Below are positions 1 through 8,142 of a stretch of DNA of 33,505 nt, piece after piece. The translations under genes were made by a program, and so were the position numbers. Numbering within the stretch: position 1 is the stretch's first letter; every line of letters begins with the position of its first letter. This stretch comes from an uncultured Alphaproteobacteria bacterium (lineage in GTDB: Bacteria > Pseudomonadota > Alphaproteobacteria > CAAGCB01 > CAG-977). Below the pieces are notes generated by a model that saw only the letters and a list, made by a program, of their open reading frames with translations, had not been told where the DNA came from and ran no database searches. The stretch is from positions 1-33,505 of the forward strand of contig CALXTY010000006.1 of assembly GCA_944391535.1 (NCBI GenBank), in the 5' to 3' direction.

Positions 1-591
1 CCATAAAAAATACAAAATGCAAAACAGCAGCAAACCTTCAAAGCTTGCTTCATAAAGCTGGCTCGGGTGACGCGGCAAAGGCCCGCCGTTCGGAAAGATC
101 ATAGCCCACGGAACGGAAACGGTGACACGACCGTACAATTCGGAATTGGCGAAATTCGCCAATCGACCGAAAAACAAGCCGATCGGCGTAACGCAAGCTA
201 AAATGTCCGTAAATTGAAAAAAAGCGACTTTTACGCTGCGCGCATATAAATAAACCGCCGTCACCACACCGATCAAACCGCCGTGAAATGACATGCCGCC
301 TTTCCACAAAGCAAAAATCTGCAACGGATTTTCAAGATAGTAACCGAAGTTATAAAATAAAACGTACCCCAGTCTGCCTCCGGTGATCAGCCCTACGGTC
401 GCCCAAAAAATAACATCGTCAACCATAACGTCCGTTACCGGATTCGGATATCGTTTAACCATCCGACGCGCCAAAAACCACGCAAGCATAATTCCCGCCA
501 AATAGGCTAATGAATACCAACGCAAACCGAAATTACCAATATGAACGGCTACGGGATCTATATTCGGAAAAGGTATTCCCTGATATGTCAT
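1..591 (-). CDS. lgt: Prolipoprotein diacylglyceryl transferase Lgt (3' end off the window)
   Basis: Transfers a diacylglyceryl group from phosphatidylglycerol to the lipobox cysteine of prolipoproteins, the first step of lipoprotein maturation in the inner membrane. The visible 197 codons begin at ATG 591 with MTYQGIPFPN, the usual Lgt start, and run open to the window edge. Several hydrophobic segments are present. The family motifs GGMSFHGG (about residues 98-105) and GRLANFANSELYGR (about residues 143-156) can be read, followed by HPSQLYEA. The C-terminal third is missing because the window ends. It lies 12 nt after hldD in the same direction and is probably cotranscribed with it. A substrate lipoprotein (LppC-type, 8101-9687) is also encoded in this window. 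Confidence 0.95.
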   Translation of the reverse strand, partial: MTYQGIPFPNIDPVAVHIGNFGLRWYSLAYLAGIMLAWFLARRMVKRYPNPVTDVMVDDVIFWATVGLITGGRLGYVLFYNFGYYLENPLQIFALWKGGMSFHGGLIGVVTAVYLYARSVKVAFFQFTDILACVTPIGLFFGRLANFANSELYGRVTVSVPWAMIFPNGGPLPRHPSQLYEASFEGLLLFCILYFLW

Positions 592-603
592 CTTCTGCCT
601 CTG

Positions 604-1590
604 CTATCTGTACGGATCGGCTGTTTCCAGATATTCCTTCACGTATTTCGCGACGCCGTCTTCCAGTGACGTAAACGGCTTCGTATAGCCCGCCGCTCTG
701 AGTTTCTGTATATCGGCCTGTGTGAAATACTGATATTGTCCTTTTATTTCCGCCGGCAATTCCATAAAATCCATTTCCGGCTTTTCACCCAAAGCGGCAT
801 AAACGGCGCACAAAACATCGGCATACGTTCTTGCCTGTCCCGTCCCGATATTAAACAATCCGCTGATTTCGGGATGCTGCATCAGCCATAAAATGACGTC
901 GACCGTATCTTCTATCCACATAAAATCGCGCATCTGTTCGCCGTCTTTGTAGGCCGAATTCTCCGACTTAAACAACGGGAACAGCTTGCCGTTCTTCGCG
1001 GCGTTGTAAATTCTGGGAATGACGCTTTGATGACGCGTATTGTGATATTCGTTCGGACCGTATAAATTAAAGCAACGTAACCCGATCCATTGAGGCGGAA
1101 CGGTTTCGCCGCGATTAATCGTGTCGATGATCTTGCGATCTAAAAACAGTTTCGTCCAGGCCGCCGCCGATAACGGTTTTAATTTTAACAATTCTTCCGC
1201 AGAATCATCATCTTTAAATCCCAAAGAACCGTCACCGTAAACACCGGCCGTCGAATCGTAAATGAACGGCACCTGATGATGAGAACACCACGACCACAAG
1301 CGCCACGTTAAGTGAATCCGGTCGTCGATCAGGGCATCAACATTGTTTTCATCCGAAAACCCCGTATAGTTGATATGCAAAACGGCATCTATTCGACCCG
1401 CATGCGCATCCAGATAATCAAATATTTTTTCGGGGAAAATAACATCTCGCAAAGAACGTTTCGCGATGTTGCGCCATCTGTCGTCTGTCTGAAAACGGTC
1501 AACAACCGTAATTTCGCCTAATCCCCGTTCTTCTATTCCGGCCGCAAGGTTCGATCCTAAAAAGCCGGCTCCGCCTGTAATGACATACAT
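604..1590 (-). CDS. hldD: ADP-L-glycero-D-manno-heptose 6-epimerase-like protein (HldD family) with altered active site
   Basis: HldD epimerises ADP-D-glycero-heptose to ADP-L-glycero-heptose for LPS inner core. This 328-aa protein aligns along its full length with alphaproteobacterial HldD: nucleotide-binding TGGAGFLGSN at residues 5-14, VDRFQTDDRWRNIAKR, RCFNLYGPNEYH at 172-183, FNIGTGQARTY at 246-256, and a C-terminus ending in ETADPYR. The residues that matter most are changed. The YxxxK motif (family PLNxYGxSK) reads PLSAAAWTK at 139-147, so Tyr is Ala143. The Lys of the family EYHKG motif is Asn184. The HEGA/HMGAxSST loop is HINYTGFSD at 72-80. It could be a pseudoenzyme, an epimerase with a shifted specificity, or non-functional. 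Membership of the family is secure; activity is doubtful. It is the first gene of an operon with lgt. Confidence 0.88.
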   Translation of the reverse strand: MYVITGGAGFLGSNLAAGIEERGLGEITVVDRFQTDDRWRNIAKRSLRDVIFPEKIFDYLDAHAGRIDAVLHINYTGFSDENNVDALIDDRIHLTWRLWSWCSHHQVPFIYDSTAGVYGDGSLGFKDDDSAEELLKLKPLSAAAWTKLFLDRKIIDTINRGETVPPQWIGLRCFNLYGPNEYHNTRHQSVIPRIYNAAKNGKLFPLFKSENSAYKDGEQMRDFMWIEDTVDVILWLMQHPEISGLFNIGTGQARTYADVLCAVYAALGEKPEMDFMELPAEIKGQYQYFTQADIQKLRAAGYTKPFTSLEDGVAKYVKEYLETADPYR

Positions 1591-1621
1591 AGCACCCTCA
1601 TTAATTTTTCAGCTTTTTCCT

Positions 1622-1650
1622 TTATAAGCCAAAACCGTCCGCTTGCTCAA
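1622..1650 (-). promoter_or_regulatory. Candidate sigma70 promoter for hldD-lgt
   Basis: On the minus strand, TTGAGC (1645-1650) is followed after 17 nt by TTATAA (1622-1627). This predicts a start near 1615 and a leader of about 25 nt carrying a GAGGG ribosome-binding site just before ATG 1590. Spacing and both hexamers are good; no experimental support is available. Confidence 0.5.
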
Positions 1651-1721
1651 ATGTTTTTCTTTAAAAAAAGCGGATATCGTCTTATTTTAAAAAAAATTTT
1701 GTTACGTGGAAGGAGTCTGTG

Positions 1722-2543
1722 ATGTCAAAATCTTATTCCGTTTTGCTCATCGGTTGCGGAAAAATGGGCGGAGCCGTTTTAAACGGATTGCTTAAAAAAG
1801 GTGTTCAAAGTCAACTGATCCGCGTCGCGGAACCGAACGAAACGATCAGAGAAGATTTAAAACAAAAAGGGATTCTTTGCGCCGCTTCAGCTTTGGAACT
1901 AACGGATTTTAATCCGGACATCGTTCTTCTGGCCGTTAAGCCTTTTTTGATTGAACAGGTGATTGATACCGTTAAACCTTTTACCGATAAGGGGGCGGCT
2001 GTTTTATCCATTATTGCCGGACGGCAAATCCAATGGTTTAAAGAAAAACTCGGCTCTCAAACCGTTGTTTTCCGTGCCATGCCCAATACGCCCGCCGCGA
2101 TCGGCGCAGGCATTACGGCCGTCATCGCTTCAAAAGAAGCCGTTCCTGATCAAAAAGAACAAATCGATTCCGTTTTAAAGGCTTGCGGCGACGTTATCTG
2201 GTTGGAAAACGAAGATCAGATTGATACCGTGACGGCGGTTTCCGGAAGCGGCCCCGCGTATGTTTTTTATTTAACGGAAGCTTTGGCCAAAGCGGCCAAA
2301 GCGGCCGGATTAAGCGATGAAACAGCGGAAAAGCTGGCAATAAAAACCGTTACCGGATCCGCAAAACTGATGAAAGAAAGTTTCGAAACCCCTGAAAAAT
2401 TAAGACAAAACGTCACAACGCCCAACGGAACGACAGCGGCGGCTTTGGATATTTTGATGAATCCGACAACGGGCTTTGAACCTTTGTTAAAACAAGCTGT
2501 CCTCGCGGCCGAAAAAAGATCAAAAGAACTCTCGAAGGCTTAA
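1722..2543 (+). CDS. proC: Pyrroline-5-carboxylate reductase
   Basis: Reduces 1-pyrroline-5-carboxylate to L-proline with NAD(P)H, the last step of proline synthesis in the cytoplasm. The protein has 273 aa, normal for the family. The N-terminus carries the Rossmann motif LLIGCGKMGGAVLNGL. The C-terminal dimer domain has SGSGPAYVFYLTEAL and TTPNGTTAAALDIL, matching the P5CR signature. The start is taken at ATG 1722 because AAGGAG (1710-1715) lies 6 nt upstream; the in-frame GTG at 1719 would be too close. The MATE gene follows after 4 nt, so the two are probably cotranscribed, though no functional link is obvious. Confidence 0.95.
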   Translation: MSKSYSVLLIGCGKMGGAVLNGLLKKGVQSQLIRVAEPNETIREDLKQKGILCAASALELTDFNPDIVLLAVKPFLIEQVIDTVKPFTDKGAAVLSIIAGRQIQWFKEKLGSQTVVFRAMPNTPAAIGAGITAVIASKEAVPDQKEQIDSVLKACGDVIWLENEDQIDTVTAVSGSGPAYVFYLTEALAKAAKAAGLSDETAEKLAIKTVTGSAKLMKESFETPEKLRQNVTTPNGTTAAALDILMNPTTGFEPLLKQAVLAAEKRSKELSKA

Positions 2544-2547
2544 AAAC

Positions 2548-3918
2548 ATGAGAATTGCCGGACAACAGGATTTAACACGCGGGAACGCTTTGGCCAATTT
2601 GTGGTATTTTTCGTTCCCGTTTTTGTTGGCCTATCTGTTACAGGCTTTGTACAACACGGTCGATCTGTTCGTGGTCGGACGGTTTGGCAACGGCAGTATT
2701 TCTGTTGCAGCAGTCGCAAACGGCAGCTGTATCATGATGTTTATTTTAAACCTGATCTCCGGTCTGACAACCGGATCCACCGTTTTGATCGGTCAGTATG
2801 TCGGAGCGGGAAATCAGGAAAAATTAAAACGTTGCATCGGGACAAGTTTGTTCCTGTTCTTAATTTGCGCCGTTCTTTTGACTTTGATCATGTTGATCGC
2901 CATGCCTGTTATTTTAAAACTGATGCAAGTGCCGGAACACGCATTCCAAGAAACAAAAGCTTATGCGGATATCTGCGTTTTGGGCATTCTGTTCATTACG
3001 GGCTATAACGCGTTTTCGGCCATATTCAGAGGATTGGGAAACTCTGTCGCACCGCTGATTTTTGTCGCTATTGCTTGTGTCTTTAATATCATCGGCGACT
3101 TAGTTCTTGTTGCCGGCTTTCATATGGGAGCGGCCGGAGCCGCCATCGCAACGGTTGTCGGGCAAGGCATCAGTATGCTTTTTGCCTATTTCTTCATGCG
3201 CAGAAACGTTCAATTTGAATTCAAATTGAAAAACTTTGTTCCCGATTACGGTATTGTGCGGGAATTGTTCAGAGTCGGCTTGCCCATTTCCATAACAGGC
3301 GGACTGATTGATCTGTCGTTCATGTTTATCACTTCGATTATCAACACGATGGGAATGGCGGCGGCGGCCGGAGTCGGCATTGTCGGCAGAGTGAATTCTT
3401 TTGCCATGTTGCCAGCCATTTCGGCAATGGGAGCCATTTCGGCGATCACCGCGCAAAACATCGGCGCGAACAAACCCGTCAGAGCTCTTTATACCTTAAA
3501 GCTCGGCATTATCGGCACAATGATCTTCGGCATCGCCGCAATCGCTTTATTCCTTTATATCCCTGAAAAAATTGTCGGATTCTTTATGAATAAAAACGCT
3601 TTCGGCGCGCAGGAAACCATCGAAGCCGGAGCCGCTTATGCCAAAAGCTTTTGTTTCGAATATATTCTGGTTCCGGTCGTGTTTTGTACCAACGGCTTTT
3701 TCAACGGATGCGGGCGTTCTTTTTTCTCGATGCTGAACAATGTCTTATGTACGTTCGTATGCAGAATACCGATGGCGTACTATTTCAGCACAATGGCGGG
3801 CGCTTCTCTTTATGCTGTCGGATTTGCTTCCCCGCTGGCTTCTTTCGTGTCAAACATTCTGGCCTTGATTTATCTGGCATCGGGAAGATGGCGCAAAAAA
3901 GGAATTAAATGGTTATGA
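2548..3918 (+). CDS. MATE family multidrug/cation exporter
   Basis: A 456-aa integral membrane protein of the multidrug and toxic compound extrusion family, which exports cationic drugs or metabolites using an Na+ or H+ gradient. About 12 hydrophobic segments can be traced. The N-terminus (WYFSFPFLLAYLLQALYN, then TVDLFVVGRFG) and the segment GNSVAPLIFVAIACVFNIIG are typical of both repeats of the MATE fold. The closest resemblance from memory is to Firmicutes-type MATE proteins, so lateral gain is possible. The substrate cannot be inferred. It starts 4 nt after proC and ends at a strong hairpin terminator shared with grpE. Confidence 0.9.
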   Translation: MRIAGQQDLTRGNALANLWYFSFPFLLAYLLQALYNTVDLFVVGRFGNGSISVAAVANGSCIMMFILNLISGLTTGSTVLIGQYVGAGNQEKLKRCIGTSLFLFLICAVLLTLIMLIAMPVILKLMQVPEHAFQETKAYADICVLGILFITGYNAFSAIFRGLGNSVAPLIFVAIACVFNIIGDLVLVAGFHMGAAGAAIATVVGQGISMLFAYFFMRRNVQFEFKLKNFVPDYGIVRELFRVGLPISITGGLIDLSFMFITSIINTMGMAAAAGVGIVGRVNSFAMLPAISAMGAISAITAQNIGANKPVRALYTLKLGIIGTMIFGIAAIALFLYIPEKIVGFFMNKNAFGAQETIEAGAAYAKSFCFEYILVPVVFCTNGFFNGCGRSFFSMLNNVLCTFVCRIPMAYYFSTMAGASLYAVGFASPLASFVSNILALIYLASGRWRKKGIKWL

Positions 3919-3947
3919 AAAAAGCCCTCTGACGAGGGCTTTTTTTT
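3918..3947. terminator. Bidirectional intrinsic terminator between the MATE gene and grpE
   Basis: The stem AAGCCCTC / GAGGGCTT closes on the tetraloop TGAC and is flanked by an A-run on the left and a run of eight T on the right, so it can end transcription from both sides. The T-run overlaps the grpE stop codon (3946-3948), and the MATE stop codon (3916-3918) abuts the A-run. Confidence 0.9.
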
Positions 3948-4584
3948 AAACTGTCGTGTCAATATGCTCCACATTTTCCTGACCGGGGTGCGGACCGCCC
4001 CGCGTCACAATCACAACGGCTTCGCGTAAAACACGATCGCCTCCGATCATATAGCCTTTCTGCCATTCCTGAATAATCGTTCCGGCGGGCTGAGTCGGAT
4101 CTTCGACTTCCTGAACCACTTTGTGCAAATTCGGATCAAAGATCCGTCCGACACTTTCTATTTCTGTAATGTTATTCTTCTGCAATGCCGAATTTAAGTC
4201 TTTCTGCGTTAATTCCAAACCGACCAAAAGATTTTTAACCAATTCGTTCTGGTTTTCTTTTTCGGATTCCGGAATACTTGCCATGGCTCGGGTAAGATTG
4301 TCGTTAACGGGCAAAAGATCCTGCGCAAAAGTCGATATGGCAAACTTGGAACGCTTTTCCAGTTCCTGTTGCGTCCTGCGCCTTAAATTTTCCATTTCCG
4401 CCTGAGAACGCAAATATAAATCTTTATACTTGTCGATTTCCGCCTGCATCTGTGCGATTTTTTCGGCTTGGGCGTTTTCGGCTTCTTGTGCCGTATCCGC
4501 AGAATCTTGCGATTCCTGTTGCACTTCTGCCGCCTCTTCTTTTAATTCTTTGATTTCTTCATCGTGTTTATGATGCTTTGTCAT
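3946..4584 (-). CDS. grpE: Nucleotide exchange factor GrpE
   Basis: GrpE releases ADP from DnaK and so drives the Hsp70 folding cycle. The protein has 212 aa. An acidic, glutamine-rich N-terminus precedes a long coiled coil (about residues 40-95, including AQMQAEIDKYKDLYLRSQAE) for dimerisation, a helical bundle, and the C-terminal beta domain that contacts DnaK (NLHKVVQEVEDP, GYMIGGDRVLREAVVIV). It starts 5 nt after the hrcA stop, with an AGGAAAG ribosome-binding site overlapping that stop, so it belongs to an hrcA-grpE operon. dnaK and dnaJ are not in this window. It ends at the hairpin shared with the MATE gene. Confidence 0.95.
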   Translation of the reverse strand: MTKHHKHDEEIKELKEEAAEVQQESQDSADTAQEAENAQAEKIAQMQAEIDKYKDLYLRSQAEMENLRRRTQQELEKRSKFAISTFAQDLLPVNDNLTRAMASIPESEKENQNELVKNLLVGLELTQKDLNSALQKNNITEIESVGRIFDPNLHKVVQEVEDPTQPAGTIIQEWQKGYMIGGDRVLREAVVIVTRGGPHPGQENVEHIDTTV

Positions 4585-4589
4585 CTTTC

Positions 4590-5639
4590 CTACCCTATCA
4601 ATTTACTGACAACCCGTGACGTATAATCCACCAAGGGAATTATTCTGGCATAATTCATTCTTGTCGGACCGATAATTCCGACCGCTCCGATAATTTTTTC
4701 TTCGCTGTTGCGATACGGTGCCGTTATCATCGAACACCCCGACAAATTAAACAATTCGTTTTCCGATCCGATATATATTTGTATGCCATCCGCCTTCTCT
4801 GTTAAATCCAACAGTTTTGTCATACTTTCCTGTGCTTCCAAAACGGAAAAAAGATTTCTGACACGTTCCAAATCCTCTATCGCCTGTATGTTTTCTAACA
4901 GATTCGCCTGACCTTTGACAATCAAAACGCCTTTCTTGCCGCCTGCCCACGCCGCTAAACCCGCAGAAACCAAACGCGAAGAAACCTCGTCCAATTGCGC
5001 TCGATGAGAGGCCGTTTCTTTTAAAATTTCTTCCCGCGCTTCTTCAAGCGTGCGTCCCTGAAGACGCGCATTTAAATAGTTTGTCGCTTCGGTTAATGCA
5101 ACGGGCAATGTTCCGGAAGGAATATCTATCAACCGATTTTCAACCGCGCCGTCCGCCGTCACCATCACGACCAAAGCCCGACCCGACCCCAAATGCACAA
5201 ACTCTATATGCTTTAACGGCGCTTCGATTTTGGGCGCGATAACCACTCCGGCACACTTCGACAATCCCGAAAGCATCGAAGATGCCTGCGATAACATCGT
5301 TTCCAAATTAATTCCCGTCGTGCGGCAATGCGCTTCTATGGCGTGGCGTTCCGATTTTTCCAAAGAACCTACTTCCAATAAACCGTCAACAAACAACTTC
5401 AATCCTTTTTCGGTCGGAATTCTGCCCGCCGATGTATGAGGAGACGTTAACAAACCGACTGCTTCCAAATCAGCCATAACGTTGCGAATCGTTGCCGATG
5501 AAAGCGGAAAATCCAATAATCCCGATAATGTTTTCGATCCGACGGGTGCTCCGGTTTCCAGATACGCGTCAACAAGCGATTTGAAAATATCGCGAGATCG
5601 GTTATTTAATTCAGATAAAGTTGATATTTGTTTATTCAT
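4590..5639 (-). CDS. hrcA: Heat-inducible transcription repressor HrcA
   Basis: HrcA represses chaperone genes, usually by binding the CIRCE operator, and is kept active by GroEL. The 349-aa protein has an N-terminal winged helix with VDAYLETGAPVGSKTL and SSATIRNVMADLEAVG, then SPHTSAGRIPTEKGL, followed by the GAF-like and dimerisation regions (GAVGIIGPTRMNYARIIPLV near the end). The ATG at 5639 is chosen because it gives the family-typical N-terminus; the in-frame TTG at 5669 lies between the promoter hexamers. No ribosome-binding site precedes ATG 5639, which fits the predicted very short leader. No CIRCE sequence was seen upstream. It is divergent from rph and cotranscribed with grpE. Confidence 0.95.
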   Translation of the reverse strand: MNKQISTLSELNNRSRDIFKSLVDAYLETGAPVGSKTLSGLLDFPLSSATIRNVMADLEAVGLLTSPHTSAGRIPTEKGLKLFVDGLLEVGSLEKSERHAIEAHCRTTGINLETMLSQASSMLSGLSKCAGVVIAPKIEAPLKHIEFVHLGSGRALVVMVTADGAVENRLIDIPSGTLPVALTEATNYLNARLQGRTLEEAREEILKETASHRAQLDEVSSRLVSAGLAAWAGGKKGVLIVKGQANLLENIQAIEDLERVRNLFSVLEAQESMTKLLDLTEKADGIQIYIGSENELFNLSGCSMITAPYRNSEEKIIGAVGIIGPTRMNYARIIPLVDYTSRVVSKLIG

Positions 5640-5647
5640 AGTTGATA

Positions 5648-5676
5648 AATGTAGTAATCGGAGTATCAAACGTCAA
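5648..5676 (-). promoter_or_regulatory. Sigma70-type promoter of hrcA-grpE, predicted nearly leaderless
   Basis: On the minus strand, TTGACG (5671-5676) and TACATT (5648-5653) are separated by exactly 17 nt. Transcription would begin near 5641-5642, only about 2-3 nt before the hrcA ATG at 5639, so the mRNA should be almost leaderless. The region also holds an inverted repeat with arms GTTGATA (5641-5647) and TATCAAAC (5664-5671), one base from perfect, that overlaps the -10 and spacer and could be the HrcA operator or part of a divergent rph promoter (TTGATA-N16-TATCAA). Confidence 0.6.
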
Positions 5677-5715
5677 CAGGACAAATGATTTATTCACTAT
5701 TTAAGGACAAAGAAC

Positions 5716-6432
5716 ATGGAAAGACCTTCTAAGAGAAAACCGGACGAACTGCGCAAAGTCATCATCGAACCGAACATCAACAAGCATGCCGAAGGATCGT
5801 GCCTGATCAAATGCGGCGACACGCACGTTATTTGTACGGCAACCGTCGAAGACAAAGTCCCGATGTGGATGCGCAACACCGGAAAAGGTTGGGTCACGGC
5901 GGAATACGGCATGATCCCGCGCGCCACGGGAACAAGAACGGACAGAGAAGCCAAAAAAGGTCAATCCGGACGCACGCAGGAAATTCAACGTCTGATCGGA
6001 CGGGCATTGCGTTCCGTTGTCGATATGAAGGCGTTAGGCGAAATCTGCATTAAAATCGACTGTGATGTGATTCAGGCTGACGGCGGGACGCGCACGGCTT
6101 CCATTACCGGCGGTTATGTCGCTTTGCATCTGGCGTTGCAAAAACTGCGGGAACAACGCCGTTTTTACACTTTGCCGTTGTTTGACAGCGTTTCCGCCAT
6201 TTCTTGCGGTATTTACGAAGGAACTCCCGTTTTGGATCTTGATTATACCGAAGATTCAAACGCGCAAACCGATTCCAATTTCGTCATTACCGGAAAAGGC
6301 GGTATCGTTGAAATTCAGGGAACGGCCGAACGCACGCCGTTTTCTTCGGACGAATTCAAGACGCTTTACGAACTGGCTTGCAAAGGAACGGCCGAATTAA
6401 GCAAAATCCAACGCGAAGTTCTGGGAGAATGA
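5716..6432 (+). CDS. rph: Ribonuclease PH
   Basis: A phosphate-dependent 3'-5' exoribonuclease that trims tRNA 3' ends. The 238-aa length is typical. The family signature [20 protein letters not shown] is present around residue 117-136, together with [16 protein letters not shown] near the N-terminus and [16 protein letters not shown] with the following arginine-rich [20 protein letters not shown], which forms the phosphate and RNA site. An AAGGA ribosome-binding site lies at 5702-5706. It starts a compact operon with rdgB (1 nt gap) and hemW (4 nt overlap), an order found in many alphaproteobacteria opposite hrcA. Confidence 0.97.
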   Translation: MERPSKRKPDELRKVIIEPNINKHAEGSCLIKCGDTHVICTATVEDKVPMWMRNTGKGWVTAEYGMIPRATGTRTDREAKKGQSGRTQEIQRLIGRALRSVVDMKALGEICIKIDCDVIQADGGTRTASITGGYVALHLALQKLREQRRFYTLPLFDSVSAISCGIYEGTPVLDLDYTEDSNAQTDSNFVITGKGGIVEIQGTAERTPFSSDEFKTLYELACKGTAELSKIQREVLGE

Positions 6433-6433
6433 G

Positions 6434-7027
6434 ATGCGCAAACTGACCGAAAAAAAAATAGTTCTGGCTACGCATAACATCGGCAAAGTCAAAGAAATGC
6501 AGGCCATGCTCGATCCTTTCGGCGTTACCGTTTTATCCGCGGACGATCTGAAACTGTCTGAACCCGAAGAAAACGGAAAAACGTTTATTGAAAATGCCAA
6601 AATCAAAGCCTTGTGCGCCGCAAAGGAAGCGAATATGCCGGCATTGGCGGACGATTCCGGCTTATGCGTGCACGCGTTGGATAACAGACCGGGGATTTAT
6701 TCGGCACGCTATAACGAACCGAAAAAAAACGGTTTTATGTACGCGATGGAAAAACTCAATGAGGAACTGGGCGATCAAAAAGACCGTTCGGCTCATTTTT
6801 CCTGCGCGATCGTGATCGCGTGGCCTGACGGACAAACCGAAGAATTTGAGGGAAAAGTCAACGGAACGCTTTGCTGGCCGCCCAAAGGAGAAAAAGGTTT
6901 CGGTTATGATCCGATGTTTGTTCCGGACGGTTATCAGCTTTCGTTTGCCGAATTGCCGGCGGAAGAAAAAAATAAAATCAGTCACCGCGCGCGGGCTTTG
7001 AAATTATTTACGGATCACTGTCTGTGA
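6434..7027 (+). CDS. rdgB: XTP/dITP pyrophosphatase (RdgB/HAM1 family)
   Basis: Hydrolyses non-canonical purine nucleoside triphosphates (dITP, XTP) to monophosphates and pyrophosphate, keeping them out of DNA and RNA. The 197-aa protein carries the family motifs ATHNIGKVKEMQ at the N-terminus (substrate binding), LADDSGLCVHALDNRPGIYS with the catalytic Asp, GFGYDPMF, and SHRARAL at the C-terminus. The start ATG lies 1 nt after the rph stop, with GGGAG just upstream. The stop codon overlaps the GTG start of hemW. Confidence 0.96.
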   Translation: MRKLTEKKIVLATHNIGKVKEMQAMLDPFGVTVLSADDLKLSEPEENGKTFIENAKIKALCAAKEANMPALADDSGLCVHALDNRPGIYSARYNEPKKNGFMYAMEKLNEELGDQKDRSAHFSCAIVIAWPDGQTEEFEGKVNGTLCWPPKGEKGFGYDPMFVPDGYQLSFAELPAEEKNKISHRARALKLFTDHCL

Positions 7028-8142
7028 GCGGTTTTGGTATCTATATCCATTGGCCGTTTTGCCGATCCAAATGTCCTTATTGCGACTTTGCGAGCAGAGC
7101 GGAAAAAAATTTTGATTTTCAAGCTTGGAAAACGGCTTACGCCCAAAGCCTGAAATCATACGCTTCAAGAACGGAAAACAAACAGGTTTCCAGTATTTTT
7201 TTCGGCGGCGGAACCCCTTCTTTAATGAATGAAGAACTTGTTTCTTTCGTTATCGAAACAATTTATTCGCTTTGGAAGACCAAAGAAGATATTGAAATCT
7301 CTCTGGAAGCAAATCCCTGTTCGATTGATCTTGAAAAAATGAGGGCTTTAAAAAAAGCCGGCATCAATCGTCTGTCTGTCGGCGTTCAGGCTTTAAATGA
7401 TAAAGACTTGAAATTTTTAGGACGCCTGCACACCGTTGAACAGGCGTTGGAAACGATTAAAAACGCCAAGCAGGTTTTTCCCCTCGTGTCTGCCGATTTT
7501 ATTTACGGACGCCCCGATCAGTCTTTACAAGACTGGAGAGTCGAACTCGAAAAGATATTGGAACTTAATCTGAAACATCTTTCCCTGTATCAGCTGACAA
7601 TTGAAGAAGGAACGGTTTTTTATAAAAAAGGCGTTCAACCGCCCGAAGAAGAACTGGCCGCCGATTTGTTTGAATTGACTGACCGTTTGACGTATCAGGC
7701 GGGGCTTGAACGTTATGAGGTTTCAAACCATGCCGTTAAAGGAGATGAATGTCGGCATAATCTTCTTTATTGGCAGGGTGGAGAATGGCTCGGCGTCGGT
7801 CCCGCCGCCCACGGACGGTTTACGCAAGACGGTCTGTTTTACGCAACGGCGCAAGACAAAAATCCTGCCGTCTGGTTAAACAATCAAATGGCGGAAGAAA
7901 TCGTTTTGGAATCGAAAGAAAAGGCGGAAGAGCTGATTTTTATGGCATTAAGGACACGAGAGGGCATTGACAGAAAAACCTTTTTCAATGTCATCGGAAA
8001 AGATCCCGAAGCCTTTATGGATACGGGAACTTTACAGGACTATCAAACGGACGGTTTCCTGATTTGCGATCAAAACGGCATTCGCACAACGGCCAAAGGA
8101 TTAATGATTTTGAACGCCTTGTGTAGGACTTTGCTGATTTGA
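7024..8142 (+). CDS. hemW: Radical SAM heme chaperone HemW
   Basis: HemW is a radical-SAM protein that delivers heme to respiratory proteins; it was long misnamed as an anaerobic coproporphyrinogen oxidase. The 372-aa protein has the iron-sulfur motif C13-x3-C17-x2-C20 in HWPFCRSKCPYCDF. The fourth cysteine that marks true HemN is absent (Phe22 follows Asp21). FFGGGTPSLM, NRLSVGVQALND and the C-terminal HemN_C winged-helix region are present. The start is GTG 7024, overlapping the rdgB stop as GTGA. The 3' end overlaps the convergent LppC gene by 42 nt, so the two transcripts are partly antisense. Confidence 0.93.
   Translation: MSGFGIYIHWPFCRSKCPYCDFASRAEKNFDFQAWKTAYAQSLKSYASRTENKQVSSIFFGGGTPSLMNEELVSFVIETIYSLWKTKEDIEISLEANPCSIDLEKMRALKKAGINRLSVGVQALNDKDLKFLGRLHTVEQALETIKNAKQVFPLVSADFIYGRPDQSLQDWRVELEKILELNLKHLSLYQLTIEEGTVFYKKGVQPPEEELAADLFELTDRLTYQAGLERYEVSNHAVKGDECRHNLLYWQGGEWLGVGPAAHGRFTQDGLFYATAQDKNPAVWLNNQMAEEIVLESKEKAEELIFMALRTREGIDRKTFFNVIGKDPEAFMDTGTLQDYQTDGFLICDQNGIRTTAKGLMILNALCRTLLI

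Noticed and set aside
3100-3456. Minus-strand open frame inside the MATE gene
   Set aside because: Composition is dominated by Arg, His and Asn, there is no start context, and the MATE protein is intact over the region.
7024-8142. hemW as an oxygen-independent coproporphyrinogen III oxidase (HemN)
   Set aside because: The iron-sulfur motif lacks the extra cysteine of HemN (the residue after CPYCD is Phe), and the rph-rdgB context is that of HemW.
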